In this document: positions 34,076 through 44,921 of the stretch, piece by piece | How the letters are laid out: each line of letters opens with the position of its first letter | How positions within the stretch are numbered: position 1 is the first letter of the stretch | Origin: Budorcas taxicolor | Taxonomy: Eukaryota > Chordata > Mammalia > Artiodactyla > Bovidae | Assembly: GCF_023091745.1 (NCBI RefSeq) | Contig: NC_068912.1 | Coordinates: 74,573,067 to 74,637,066, forward strand | DNA length: 64,000 nucleotides | Direction of reading: 5' to 3' | The notes under the pieces: model-generated | Seen by the model: only the letters and a program-made list of their open reading frames with translations | Told to the model about the DNA's origin: nothing | The model's database searches: none | Translations under genes and position numbers: made by a program

Positions 34076-35335
34076 TTTGTAGCCATCTCTAGAAAATAAA
34101 ATGTGCTAAAGTTTGCCCTCTGGCCGCAACTTACACACCCCCAGCCTCAACTTGTAAAATACGCTCATTCTCTCCAAAAATTCTTCAAAAGTTTCATTCC
34201 ATTATGGCACCAGGCTCAACATCTAGGACCTTATCATCTAGATTAGGTCCATATTCAAATGAGGTTACTCAAGTGTGGTTCTTCAGATGCAGATTGTTCA
34301 GTAGTACTTTTTTCTCTATCTGAAGACCTGTGACTTCAAGAGACAAGTTACTTGCCCCACATACACCCAACATACAAAGGTGCAACATGACAAGATAACC
34401 ACTGTATATGGCTCATTCAAAAAAGGAAAAAAATGAGAGGCACACAGCAGGAACTGGTGTGCGCAACTCGGGAAGCCTTCCAAGCACTCTGTTGCCAGTT
34501 TCCTGATTAAGGCTCAGAACTGCTCCCTGAGACTAATTTTCTGAACCTCTGGGCTGTATCCTCTGGGGTCTTAGTTCTGTCCTCTGAGTCATCTTTTTGG
34601 TTTTTTTCCCATAAAAAATAGCCTATGTTTTCAACTAAGTTGAATAGGTTTCTTAGCCTGCAAACGTCTTGACTATAGAAAATCAAGGGGTCCAAAGCTC
34701 TCTTTATTTTGTATAGCTTCTGACCATTCAGTTCAAGCTGAAGCTGATACAATTCTTTTAAAATTTTGTGGAGTTTTTGTATATCAATTTAAAACCTAGT
34801 GTATTATACAAAAATCATACTCCAAAATCTCTTTAAGACAGCTCATTTCTACCTTGTGTTTCCTGTTAAGTTCCTGTAAATCAATAACCTTAAGATTCTT
34901 AGGTTGTTGAGTAGGTAGGATCTACCTCAAGCAGTCCCTTGAGTCCTTAGAAGGCCTTTGTCTGTTTAAGAAGGTCTTTGAGGCACCTTTATCATAGGAG
35001 TGGCCCCAGGTGCTCACTTAGAGCCTTTTTACTTAAGTTTCAGTTACAAATCTAATAGCATGGCTGTCCAATTTGCTAGATTCCTGAAGATGCTAATCAG
35101 AAAAGTAGAAGAGATAAGAAAGAGCGGCACAGCTACTGCCAGGCAAAGTGACAGTAATGAGACATTAGATATGAAGTCAGACACAGATGAGGATGCAGAG
35201 AAAGAGATAAAAGGGGGAAAAAGGCAAACTGTGCAGTAATCTGAATTATTTAATTTTGTTGCAAATAATGCTATACTCCTCAGCAGTACTGAGATCGGGA
35301 AAGCCTCAAGGGATCACAGAGACATCAGTTAGACA
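34076..35335. other. Unresolved old repeat-like DNA with an unexplained 81-codon frame
   Basis: The segment at 34,240-34,450 reminds me of an old mammalian interspersed repeat of LTR-internal type but I cannot name it. A minus-strand frame (34,507-34,752, 81 residues, starting MYQLQLELNGQKLY) has a balanced, charged composition but no motif I know. A plus-strand 79-residue frame at 35,000-35,239 ends in an acidic/lysine-rich stretch. Neither has splice, promoter or homology support, so I do not call a gene. Confidence 0.35.
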
Positions 35336-35339
35336 TTCA

Positions 35340-35625
35340 TTTTGGCACTGTGGTTTACAGCACAGCCCTGGAGCTAGACCTTGGGTTTTAATTCCAGCTC
35401 CAATACTTCCCTGATTGTACAATCTCAGGTAAGTTATTTTATGACTGTGCCTCAATTTGTTTGTTTGTTTGTTTTTCATATTTGAAATGGCATGATACCG
35501 GGACCTATCTTATGGAGTGACTGTTAGGGGTAAGTGACATATATTAATAAAACGCTTTTTAAAAAGTGCCTGGGACACAGTAAGCATTCAAAAATGCCAA
35601 CTATCATTACCATTATTATTATTTT
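35340..35625 (+). mobile_element. MIR SINE, nearly complete
   Basis: Sense MIR from gcactgtggtttacagcaca through attccagctccaatacttcc and caatctcaggtaagttattt to gtgcctgggacacagtaagc and an atcattaccattatt end. A short (GTTT)n at about 35,457-35,476 has expanded inside it. Confidence 0.85.
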
Positions 35626-36963
35626 GTTTAGTTGGCTTTAGAAGATACAAACATTTAGGGAGAATTTTCTCACAAGTGGATAAAATATACATTATTTGGT
35701 GCTGAAAGAACTATGCTCCAGTTATCTGAAAAATCTCCTTACATGGAGTTTCTCATTCTAGTGAAGCCAGACTAATGATACAGGGGTATCTCAGTTTCAC
35801 AGATAAGAGAACAGATATAGCTGAAATGAGGATCTAAATGTCCTTCACAAAGTCCATCCTGAGTTACAGAACTCCTGCTCAATAGTTTAGGGCAGGATTT
35901 TACTGGTTCCCTTTGTTGGACTGCGCCCCCACACCCACACCATATTCTCCAGAACAGTGTCTTTGAGTACTGCTTGCCAATCTGTTCTTTCTGTTGCCTT
36001 TTTCTTACATCCCAGGGCCAGGCAAAATTTCCCTAAATTTATGATGCAAAATGTTCTGACGTTTGGGGGATATTAAAATCAAAAAGCATCCCTTACAATC
36101 CAAAGATCAGAATAACTTTCCAAATATTCATTTGGAGAAGCTTCTTGAAACGTGAAGGATCATAAATCTCTTTAAAAATCTACTGAAGCTAGTGATCTTT
36201 TCTCTATTAAAAAAAATGCAGACTTGCATTTGAGCATAATTTCAGAGGATTCATGTGGGTTTCCCCTAAGCTATTGATATATCAGTTAGATCATCCATGA
36301 ACAATAGTTTAAGAACCTTTGATTTAAAGGCATTAGTAAGGTATGACTTCCTGGAGGAGCAGAGTATATTTTTTCTGAGGTTATTTGTCTTCTTTCTAAA
36401 AATCACAGGCAGAAACAATTGCTAATACAACATATCAAGATTATCTCCTCCAGAGCTGAGCCAAATTCCTTTTCACTTGTGTCTATTTTACCTTAATCAA
36501 TGCATTTCTATAACTATTCTTCAATTGTCACTGCATTCTTCAATTTGACCCTCATGAAATTATAGAGTCTGTCTTCCAAGATTATTTTACAAAATTTAAT
36601 TTCTGTTTGGGGATTACTTTTAAGCCAACAACTCAAATATTTTAAATTTACTATTTTAAAGAAAATTTCTCAATTTTTTTCAGTTCTGCTGTTAGCTTTT
36701 CCTTCTCCATAGTGTTCCTAAGGAATGAAATGCCCTGAGCTTAAATCTAATTCTTCTTTTTTCATCAGCTTAAGAGAGTCTATGGTTGTATACCACATAT
36801 CAGAAAAGGAAATGCAAGATGTCTTATAAACTGTTAGAGTTTGATTTATTCTTTTTAAAAATGTCAGCTATACATCTCCTCATAAATTGAATTTATATCC
36901 TTCTCCTTCAGTTTTCTAAATTAGCCAAGAAATATCTTCAAATGATTTATTTAATATATTCTA
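35626..36963. other. No gene; possible weak MIR trace near 35,790-35,830
   Basis: AT-rich unique-looking DNA. cagtttcacagataagagaa could be a MIR scrap. Confidence 0.4.
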
Positions 36964-36974
36964 TTTTTATTTAT

Positions 36975-37279
36975 GGGCTTCCCTGATGGCTCAGTTGTTA
37001 AATAATCCACCTGCAATGCAGGAGACCCAATTTTGATTCCTGGGTCGGGAATATCTGCTGGAGAAGGAGTAGGCTACCCACTCCAGTATTCTTGGGCTTC
37101 CCTTGTGGCTCAGCTGGTAAAGAATCTGCCTGCAATGCGGGAGGCCTGGGCTTGATCCCTGTGTTGGGAAGATCCCCTGGAGAAGCGTAGGGCTATCCAC
37201 TACAGTATTCTGAAGTGGAGAATCCCAAGGACTCTATAGTCCATGGGGTCACAAAGAGCTGGACAGGACTGAGCAACTC
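36975..37279 (+). mobile_element. Dimeric Bov-tA SINE with perfect 11-bp TSD
   Basis: Head 1 starts gggcttccctgatggctcag. A second head (gggcttcccttgtggctcag) begins at about 37,095, directly after cactccagtattctt. The second unit then carries the Bov-A body. The perfect duplication tttttatttat at 36,964-36,974 and 37,280-37,290 brackets the complete dimer, so it integrated as one unit. Confidence 0.92.
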
Positions 37280-37290
37280 TTTTTATTTAT

Positions 37291-37732
37291 AACCAGATTT
37301 CATTTATAAAATATTATTTTATTTATTTGTTTAACATTCTATTTAAAAATTAAAGAGATTCCCTAAGAGATGGAAATGGAGATACATGTTGTCCAAGGGA
37401 GGCATATAAAGGTCTGAGCTAAAAGAGATTAGAGGCTGTTAGACAAACACCTTCATTTCACAGATAAGGAAGCTGCGCCTAAGGACTTTCAACACCTTAT
37501 TTAATGTGAAGACCTGGTTGAGAAGCGGTGATGGAGAAATGGTGGCAAATAAAGATGCAGTGAAATGCTTGCTCTACAGTTCTTTTGCAAGGATGAATAC
37601 AAAAATAAGCTTTCTACATCTTAAACTTTTAGAGTGACAGAGTTACTTCCTAAACTAAAGGTCTCAAAATGCACTTAATTATTCTACCTTTGGGAGAGGG
37701 TGGGGAAAAATATGATTAAAATTTCCCCATCT
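37291..37732. other. No gene; weak MIR trace near 37,450
   Basis: catttcacagataaggaagc is MIR-like but short. Otherwise unassigned. Confidence 0.4.
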
Positions 37733-37905
37733 AAGGTTGAAGGCAGGAAGAGAAGGGGATGACAGAGGACAAGATGGTTGGATGGCACCACTGACTCAAA
37801 GGACATGATTAAGCAAGTTCCAGGAGATGATGAAGGACAGGGAAGCCTGGTGTGCTGCAGTCCATGGGGACTCAAAGAGTAGGACACAACTGAGCCACTG
37901 AAGTG
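37733..37905 (+). mobile_element. BovB 3' end fragment
   Basis: aaggttgaaggcaggaagag to ggacacaactgagccactga, corresponding to the last ~170 bp of BovB (end of the C-terminal domain plus tail). No TSD recognised. Confidence 0.88.
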
Positions 37906-38161
37906 AATTGATACGTTTTGTTGTGTTCTTTATTAACATCTCTGTTTAAATCTCTTACTACATTAGTAACTGCAACCTTAAAATAGAAATAAGTAGTCAG
38001 TCAGTGAAGAAAATCAAACAGCTGGTTTTTCTCTGTGTAATCTATAAAAATTGTTTTCCCGAGTTAGTTTTAACCAGAGATAGAGATGAGAGCCTTACAC
38101 TCCAGGAGGACTAAAATTTCTGCTGATTTAAGCCCAACAGTACTCAGTTAAATCAAGAAAG

Positions 38162-38378
38162 CATGTGTATGCATGCTCAGTTGTGTCCAACTCTTTGGGA
38201 CCCCATGGTCTGTAGCCCACCAGACTCCTCTCTCCATGGAATTTTCCAGGCAAGAATGCTGGAGCAGCTTGCATTCCCTTCTCCAAGGGATCTTTCTGAC
38301 CCATGGATCGAACCCACATCTTGTGCATCTTCTGCACTGGCAGACAGGTTCTGTACCAGCTAAGCTACCAGAGAAGCC
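38162..38378 (-). mobile_element. Bov-tA SINE
   Basis: Starts with a tgtgtatgcatgctcagttg tail, then a Bov-A body and head ending ctaccagagaagcccc. Confidence 0.9.
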
Positions 38379-38730
38379 CCCCTATTTTTGCCTCCTCTCT
38401 CTTCTTTGCAGTCATCCCTTGAATTCTTCAAGAATTGAATAAAATGTTTCCTTCTTGCCTAAGCTTGTATCAACTGCTGCTGTGATAATGATGCTGCATG
38501 CTAAGTAATGTGGAGGACTTGGCAAAACTTGTTTAAATAGGAAGTTGTTTTATTGGAACATAAAGTTGTTTTACTAGAAAGCTGTTTTTATCCAGCACAA
38601 TAAACCATTTCTATGTCGGCAACAGCCAGGTACCCAAAACGTTAAATTACTACAAACAGTAGACCTACCATCCCATGCCTTTGATATCTGGCCTTATATA
38701 AATATATTTGTTTATTTTCTTGATAGTAGA

Positions 38731-38829
38731 AATTATGACATGGAAAGACTTTCTTGAGTCATATTCTTATTCTCTCTTTTCCTTTTTATTTATTGAATTT
38801 CTTTCTTAAAATAACCACGTTACCAGGTG
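38731..38829 (+). repeat. Left arm of a 99-bp inverted repeat
   Basis: Runs from aattatgacatggaaagact to taccaggtg. Its reverse complement occurs at 39,892-39,990 with 6 mismatches in 99 positions by hand alignment and no gaps. Not recognised as a known transposon end. Confidence 0.95.
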
Positions 38830-39891
38830 GTTGTCAGAACATTTTTGGTATCCGTACATTTTTATCAGAATTATTTTTAATTCAAATTGAGCATATTGCA
38901 TATTAAGAAACTTAGATGCAAATAAGGCTAGCATTAAACTTTACACCACCCTGTTAGGTGTTTACTCAGCAGCTTCTCTCCCAGGAAGATGGAAACGGTA
39001 CTGCTTCTGTTCTAATGTTGACAACCTCTAAGTGTCATTATTACTTTTTCCTAGAGTAACTATGGTTTTACCTTTCCTACAGCACCAAGGACAAATCAAT
39101 AGCCTTCTCTAATGACAGCAGTCTGTAAACACTGAGTTGCTGTGAACTTGAAGGTCCACTGTCCAAAGACTGCACTCTTATTACATCCTATCAACAGCCC
39201 AAGAATATCCATAATACTGATAATAACTTTAATGTATATCATCTATCTCCCTGAAATAATTCCCAAGAAATCCTTCCAAGATGGTTCGTGATTAGCACCA
39301 TTATCATCTTTTCTTTGGACACCAAAAAACCCCATGTAGTGTTGGCCTCCATCCATCTCTGATAATCTTAAATAAGGTCATTTAATACGTGGCTGATGGC
39401 AGAGGTTGAAATATCCCTCCTGGCATCAGATTGTAACAAAAAACCATTATAAGTTATTAGGCATATGATTAACTGGAGAAAAGATATCGGACCTTAGGTA
39501 AATGATAGGGAGCCTTCAAATGCATAGCAACAAATTAATGTTAGCAAGGCAGGGACCAAAAATGAGGAATATTGAGGTGCAATGGCAGCCTCCCTTGGCT
39601 TGGAGCTGAGCCAGATGAAAAATCAACCCTCCAAGGATCATTTGTTACCTGTCAGGAGTGCACACAACCATCTCCTATCAACACCAAGAAGGGACATTTT
39701 TGAAGGTCAGCCAGCATGGCAGCTCTAAAAATCTTAGACTACAGAAGGGCTGCACATCAAGCATGGTTCTCCATGAGTTTGCAGTGTTTTCAGCTTTCTA
39801 TTTTTGAACTTTTGTGAGAATCTGGTCATTTGAATGTTTTGATGTATATGCCCTACATCAGACCAAAAATGGAAGATATTTACTTACTTTA
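38830..39891. other. Spacer between the inverted arms
   Basis: 1,062 bp of unique-looking sequence without long ORF or named repeat. It shares catttttggt just inside both arms (in inverted sense), so homology may extend past an indel. Confidence 0.5.
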
Positions 39892-39990
39892 CACCTGGCA
39901 ATGTGGTTATTTTAAGAAAGAAATTCAATAAATAAAAAGGAAAACAGAGAATAAGAATATGATTCAAGAAACTCTTTCCATGTCACAATT
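39892..39990 (-). repeat. Right arm of the 99-bp inverted repeat
   Basis: Reverse complement of the left arm at about 94 percent identity by hand alignment. A truncated Bov-tA begins about 10 bp outside it. Confidence 0.95.
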
Positions 39991-40000
39991 TACACATAAA

Positions 40001-40139
40001 GATCCCCTGAAGAAGGAAATGGCAACCCACTCCAGTACTTTTGCCTGGAAAATCCCATGGACAGAGGAGTCTGGTAGGCTACAGCCCATGGGGTTGCAAA
40101 GAGTTGGACACGACTAAGCAACTTTACTTTACTTTACTA
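40001..40139 (+). mobile_element. Bov-tA/Bov-A SINE, 5'-truncated
   Basis: Begins gatcccctgaagaaggaaat; the tRNA-like head is missing. Ends in an actttactttactttact tail. Confidence 0.9.
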
Positions 40140-40633
40140 CACCAAACAAATGGACTAAGGCATGTTTTAAAATCTAAATCCCAACCATTGCTCATAGACG
40201 GTCCAGAGACAGCTGTGCAAACCTCAGGCAATAAGCCCTGTGGGACTAGGACCAAGCCGAGATTCAACCCAGGAGGCACAATACTTTCCTTTCTGAGCAC
40301 TGTTGGCGCTGCATCTGGGCGCCTACTGTTGCCCCCTGGTGGCCCAGAGATTCCCACACTAAACCCCTTTTCCTTCCTCCAAAAAAGAAATAACCAGACT
40401 TGAGACCCCAGGGCTCTGCTTTGTTCTTTCCAAAGTTACAAGATAAGATTTTTGAGTTTTAAAAGTAACTTTTAGATGACATTCTTTTCAAGGCAAAACA
40501 GTAACAAAACAATAATAACTACAAATGTTTAAAGAATAGAATGTGATCATTTTAAGTAACAAAACCTTATATATTTATAGATTACATTCATATTTCACTT
40601 CATATGATTTTGGGAGTATGCATATATACATAT
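40140..40633. other. GC-richer patch then AT-rich DNA; no gene
   Basis: 40,190-40,380 is less AT-rich than its surroundings, holds a few CpG sites and contains the CTCF-like motif. Frames of 77-120 codons cross it on both strands, but the plus-strand one starts inside the upstream SINE, so I do not call a CDS. Confidence 0.45.
40328..40347 (-). promoter_or_regulatory. Candidate CTCF binding site
   Basis: On the minus strand the sequence reads gggccaccagggggcaac, an almost perfect fit to the vertebrate CTCF core CCACCAGGGGGC with the preferred GG upstream. It lies in a GC-richer, CpG-containing patch. Occupancy is inferred, not shown. Confidence 0.65.
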
Positions 40634-40806
40634 GGGCATTCCCAGTGGCTCAGTTGTAATGACTCCACCTGCAATGCAGGAAATGCAGCTTCAATCCCTG
40701 GGTTGGGAGAGTATTCTTGCCTGAAGAATCCCATGAGCAGAGGAGCCTGGCGGGCTACAGTCCATGGCATCGCAAAGGGTCGGACACAATTTAGCGACTA
40801 AACACA
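40634..40806 (+). mobile_element. Bov-tA SINE with internal deletion
   Basis: Head gggcattcccagtggctcag with B-box-like cttcaatccctgg. About 40 bp between head and body are missing (jumps from gggttgggag to agtattcttgcc). Confidence 0.88.
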
Positions 40807-40814
40807 AAAATAAA

Positions 40815-40815
<1 letters not shown>

Positions 40816-40855
<40 letters not shown>
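40816..40855. repeat. (TG)n microsatellite
   Basis: 40 bp of perfect TG, 20 units, sitting in the A-rich tail of the upstream SINE. Followed by a short tgctg run. Confidence 0.97.
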
Positions 40856-40859
<4 letters not shown>

Positions 40860-40875
40860 GCTGTGCTTCCCACTG

Positions 40876-41091
40876 GGCTTTCCTGGTAGCTCAGTCAGTA
40901 AAGTATCCACCCGCAATTTAGGAGACCAGGTTTGATTCCTGGATTGGGAAGATCCCCTGCAGGAGGGCATGGCAACTCACTCCAGTATTCTTGCCTGGAG
41001 AATCCCCAAGAACAGAGGAGCCTGGTGGGCTACAGCCCATGGGGTCACAAAGCATTGAACACAACTGAGCGACTAAGCACAGCACAGCACA
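40876..41091 (+). mobile_element. Bov-tA SINE
   Basis: Complete head (gggctttcctggtagctcag, ggtttgattcc B box) and Bov-A body, with a gcacagcacagcacac tail. Confidence 0.92.
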
Positions 41092-41102
41092 CGATATCAT
41101 AA

Positions 41103-41470
41103 TAGGAGTTGCCATTTGTTGAACGCTTCTTAGGTGATAGGTGTCCCTTCTGCATCATTTAATCATGATTCCATAAGGTTATTTTACAGACGAAGATACA
41201 AGCTAAAGGACATGCTTCTGGATCTGGAACCCTACAAACAAGAATATATGAGGTATAGAAAATGAAAGAAGGAAGAAAATGGAAAGAAATAAGAGAAAAG
41301 CAGAATGAAGGATATTTTTCTCTACAAGATCTAGACAATCTTCTTAAATAGAAATTTTCTTTACCTACTTAAATTTCAGAGAGGTCAAGGTCCAAGGTCA
41401 CACAAAAAGTGCAAAACCCAGAGTTTGAACCCAGATCTGTCTAAATGCAAGGTTTCCCAATTGTTACAAC
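41103..41470 (-). mobile_element. MIR SINE, antisense, interrupted
   Basis: gttgccatttgttgaacgct and taaggttattttacagacga at the left; ccaaggtcacacaaaaagtg and gagtttgaacccagatctgt at the right (41,375-41,470). About 150 bp of unassigned purine-rich DNA lies between. Confidence 0.65.
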
Positions 41471-42117
41471 AGTGATTATAATGGAATTTGGCCAGAGGAC
41501 TCAAAACCTCCAAATCCTGTCCTTAATAAGCTACTTCTTCTCCCACGAGATCCCTCAGGGAATATTATACATAGACAAAAACAACTAGTAAAAGAGTTAT
41601 TGAATGCAAACTGAAGTTTACTAGTTTTCTGAGAAAGGCTGGGTGATACAGAGAATCTTTTGTGTTTAGGCTGATGGTGACCTAGATTTAGACACAACAG
41701 ACCACAGAATATCCTTCTAGGTCCCAAGGACAAGGGAAATATAAGGTGCAGGAAGAGCAAAGAAGCAAGAGATGGCAAAGAAATAAGAGTTGCTGCCAAA
41801 GAAAGAGAAATCCTCTACAACACGGATGCAAGATGTAGACAACTTTTAAAACAGGAAGTTTCTTTGTCCGCTTCTGCCCTTACTTTTTCCCTTCATTTGG
41901 CACCTCTGTCCTTGGGTCCTTATGATTCCTATCTGCTGTTTCTAAAACCTTGACTATACATCTGATTCAAATTTTAATCCTCACAATTCCTACCTGAGAG
42001 TCAATGCTTCAAAATAACCTAAGTCTTTCCCCCTCTCTAATTAGAACCTAAGCTTCTGGTTTAACCTGTTGGCTTGGTTTGATGTCACAGGAAATGATCC
42101 TGATTGGAAAAGATTGT
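41471..42117. other. No recognisable feature
   Basis: Unique-looking. A minus-strand 107-codon frame at 41,476-41,799 lacks recognisable motifs. Confidence 0.4.
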
Positions 42118-42345
42118 GTAGGGTGGTGATTAAGAGTATGTCCTCTGAACTGAAGTCAAAGCTCTGTAACTTACTAGCCATTTAAACTTGGTCAAAGTCT
42201 AAAACTCTCTGGGCCCCAGGTTCAATATCTGGGGGATGATAATGATAGCATCAGTCTCATTTGTTTGTCACAAGGATTAAATAAGTTCATATGTAAAATG
42301 GGCTTAAAACAGTAGTTGGCACAAAGCAAACCTATGTAAGTGTTT
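42118..42345 (+). mobile_element. MIR SINE
   Basis: gtggtgattaagagtatgtc, taacttactagccatttaaa, ggattaaataagttcatatg and cagtagttggcacaaagc give the full sense order. Confidence 0.85.
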
Positions 42346-42569
42346 GATATAATTTAATTCTAAGGAGGTTAAACAAATATCTCAACAGTCCAAGAATTAT
42401 CCAAATCTATGTTCAAAGAGAATACATAAATAACCCTAATTAATCATAAGTAGTAACAAATTATATTTGCTGTGATAAAGGAAGCAGAAAAAGTCAAGTC
42501 CTCTGTAGGGGAAATATTTCTTGTGTAAGTAATAGCAGAAGGGGGATATGGAAGCAGAAAATACTTTAA

Positions 42570-42753
42570 ACAGGAGACACAGGAGATGCAGTTTCAGTCT
42601 TCAGGTCGGGAAGAGTCCCTGGAGGAGGACATGGCAACCCCCACTCCAGTATTCTTGCCTGGAGAATCCCATGGACAGAAGAGCCTGGCACTCTATAGTT
42701 CATGGGATCATAAAGAATCAGACTCAACTGAGTATGCATGCACACACATACAT
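42570..42753 (+). mobile_element. Bov-tA SINE, 5'-truncated
   Basis: Begins in the head (ggagacacaggagatgcag), then a Bov-A body and a gcatgcacacacat tail. Confidence 0.88.
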
Positions 42754-43601
42754 ACCTAACAGAAGTTCATCTCAGCACTCCAAGTACCATCAAATCTAGC
42801 AAAAAATCTCAAGTTTGTGGTTAATTAGCACAAAGAAAACTGAGATCTGATACTAAATAGCAACATAAACTAAAAAGTCAAATCTAAATAAAACCACCAA
42901 AGTCTATCTTGATTTTGACTTGAATTATCCTGTTGTCTGTCTATATTGATCAAATTAGTAGGACCCGTGCTAAATTTCCACTTGGCTTAGTGCTCTGTCG
43001 ATACAGCCTACAAGTCTGGAACCATAGCTTTGGTGTACCTAAAATCATTTTTTGGCAAAAGTTGCCCTGGTCAGCAATGCTGGAGACAAGGCTAGGAAAT
43101 CACAAGACCCCCAAAAGATGAATCCAGAGAGCTCACTGTCATCACTGCTGATTCAAGTCCTGGAAACTGGAACTGTGATTGGATCAGGACTCAAAAGAAT
43201 TCCAAAGTTCCATTAATCATTTCAAGGACACTCAGAAGACCCTTTGGAAAATTCGTCTTCTGGAACTTTTATAAGTTTAGCTACCAAATTTTCTGTCTCT
43301 TGAGAAACAGGTGGGACTGCTTATAAAATCTGCTTTAAGAGTATGATTCCATAAGCTTTCTGTGGAAACAGATCAAGACCAGTCAAATGAGAACAAGCAA
43401 AGCTACTTGCTCAGAGCTTGCTATAGCAAGAGAGTCAGCCACTGTCACTTGGGTTTTGGTAGAAACTTAAAGGCAGACAGAGTTGGAAATTTATACTGGA
43501 AAAAAAGGGAAGGACTTTGGGTATGTTGTGTTTGTAATCCTGCTGGCTTGGGTAAACCGTAGGGGGGCTAACTAGAAATGGGTTATCCCTCTGCAACTGG
43601 C
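42754..43601. other. Unassigned, moderately GC-rich sequence
   Basis: 42,930-43,600 (and its continuation 43,728-43,990 after a SINE) differs from the surrounding AT-rich DNA and resembles LTR-type sequence in texture. I cannot match it to any family and see no coding frame over 66 codons. Confidence 0.35.
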
Positions 43602-43727
43602 TGGTGGTGGTTTAGTCACTAAGTCATGTCCGACTCTTGCAACCCCATGGAGTGTAGCTAGCCAGGCTCCTCTGCCCATGGGATTCTCCAGGCAAGAATA
43701 CTGGAGTGGGTTGCCATTTCCTTCTCC
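43602..43727 (-). mobile_element. Bov-A monomer
   Basis: ggtttagtcactaagtcatg to ggttgccatttccttctcc. Single Bov-A body without the tRNA-like head. Confidence 0.88.
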
Positions 43728-44029
43728 AAATGCAATTGTCTAGGAGAGCCTATTTGGCTTTCTCTGCTTGGTTCTAAGTTAAAAGTGGGGGCAAAAATCA
43801 GAGAAGTTGTCAGTTATGAACTAAGTACTGGTCATGGAATTTTATAGAAGTCTGACTTCCTACAAGTCTGGCTGAAAGCAGGTTGGTTTCCTAGGCTGCT
43901 TATTGTAGATAAGGAGCATAGCCTGGGAAGTTTGCTGCAGGTTGTGGGTCATTTTATGTGAGATCTGGCCATCATGCTCTTTGTGCTCTTATCTCTCACT
44001 TCAGACGTATCTCCCCCAAAGATATATAA

Positions 44030-44030
<1 letters not shown>

Positions 44031-44064
<34 letters not shown>
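44031..44064. repeat. (TA)n microsatellite
   Basis: About 17 TA units. Open frames across it on both strands are artefacts. Confidence 0.95.
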
Positions 44065-44065
<1 letters not shown>

Positions 44066-44614
44066 CAACAAAGTAAAGGAAGGTAAGGGAACATGTAATA
44101 CAACAAAATTTAGTGAAAGTTCCATGTCTAAAATTTTACTTGCTTGCCATTTTAACATTTTTATTAGAGAATAGGGAAGGTGCATGGGAAAATATCTGTT
44201 TCCCAGAATCTCAAGTGATGTGAAGAAATTTCAGTGATGCTTGTATCAGTTTTATTACAGCTAAACTGCAGCAACAAAGAGGCCCAAAAATAAAATAGCT
44301 CAAATAAAATAAAATATTTCATAACAATCCAGATATGTGTAGGTGATCCAAGATACAGTATCACCATCATCATCATCTTTATCACCATCATCTATCTTTT
44401 TGTTGCTCTACCTATGATGGGAATTCTGCTTTCAAAACCACTCGTGACTCAGGTTCATTCATTTTCATTGTCCATTTTACTTACTGGCCTTATACATTTT
44501 TGTAGGTTGTTTCCCTCACCCTCATTGTCACCACTGGCTCACCATCCTATCTGTGTTCCAGTCTATAGAATCAAGGAAAGAGAAGTAGAGGGAAAGCAGT
44601 TTTCTTTTAAAATA
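44065..44614. other. No gene; short ATC-rich run near 44,361-44,392
   Basis: accatcatcatcatctttat-type simple sequence; otherwise unassigned. Confidence 0.45.
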
Positions 44615-44920
44615 TGGTGTGGCTACAATGGAATACTACTCAGACATTAAAAAGAATAAGTTTTTGCCATTTGCAGTAATAACGGGGGGACTCAGAGGGC
44701 ATTATGCTAAGTGAAATAAGTCAGACAGAGAAAAATAAATACTGCGTGTATCACTTATACACAGAATCTAAAAAAATACAACAAACTAGTGAATGTAATA
44801 TAAAAAAAAAAGAAGCAGACTCACAGATATAGAGAACAAACTGTGGTTACGGGTAGGGCGGTGGCAAAACAGAGGTGGGGGAGTAGGAGATACAAACTAC
44901 AGGGTTTATTTGGGAGATAG
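44615..44920 (+). mobile_element. L1 3' region
   Basis: ggctacaatggaatactact, gtaagtgaaataagtcagac-type block and cacttatacacagaatctaa are the end of L1 ORF2 and 3' UTR in sense. The L1 terminus itself is absent. Confidence 0.85.
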
Positions 44921-44921
44921 T

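Noticed and set aside
40041..40403. 120-codon plus-strand frame across the GC-richer patch
   Set aside because: The start codon and first third lie inside a Bov-A SINE. The rest has no recognisable domain, and a 77-codon antisense frame overlaps it, as expected from GC content.
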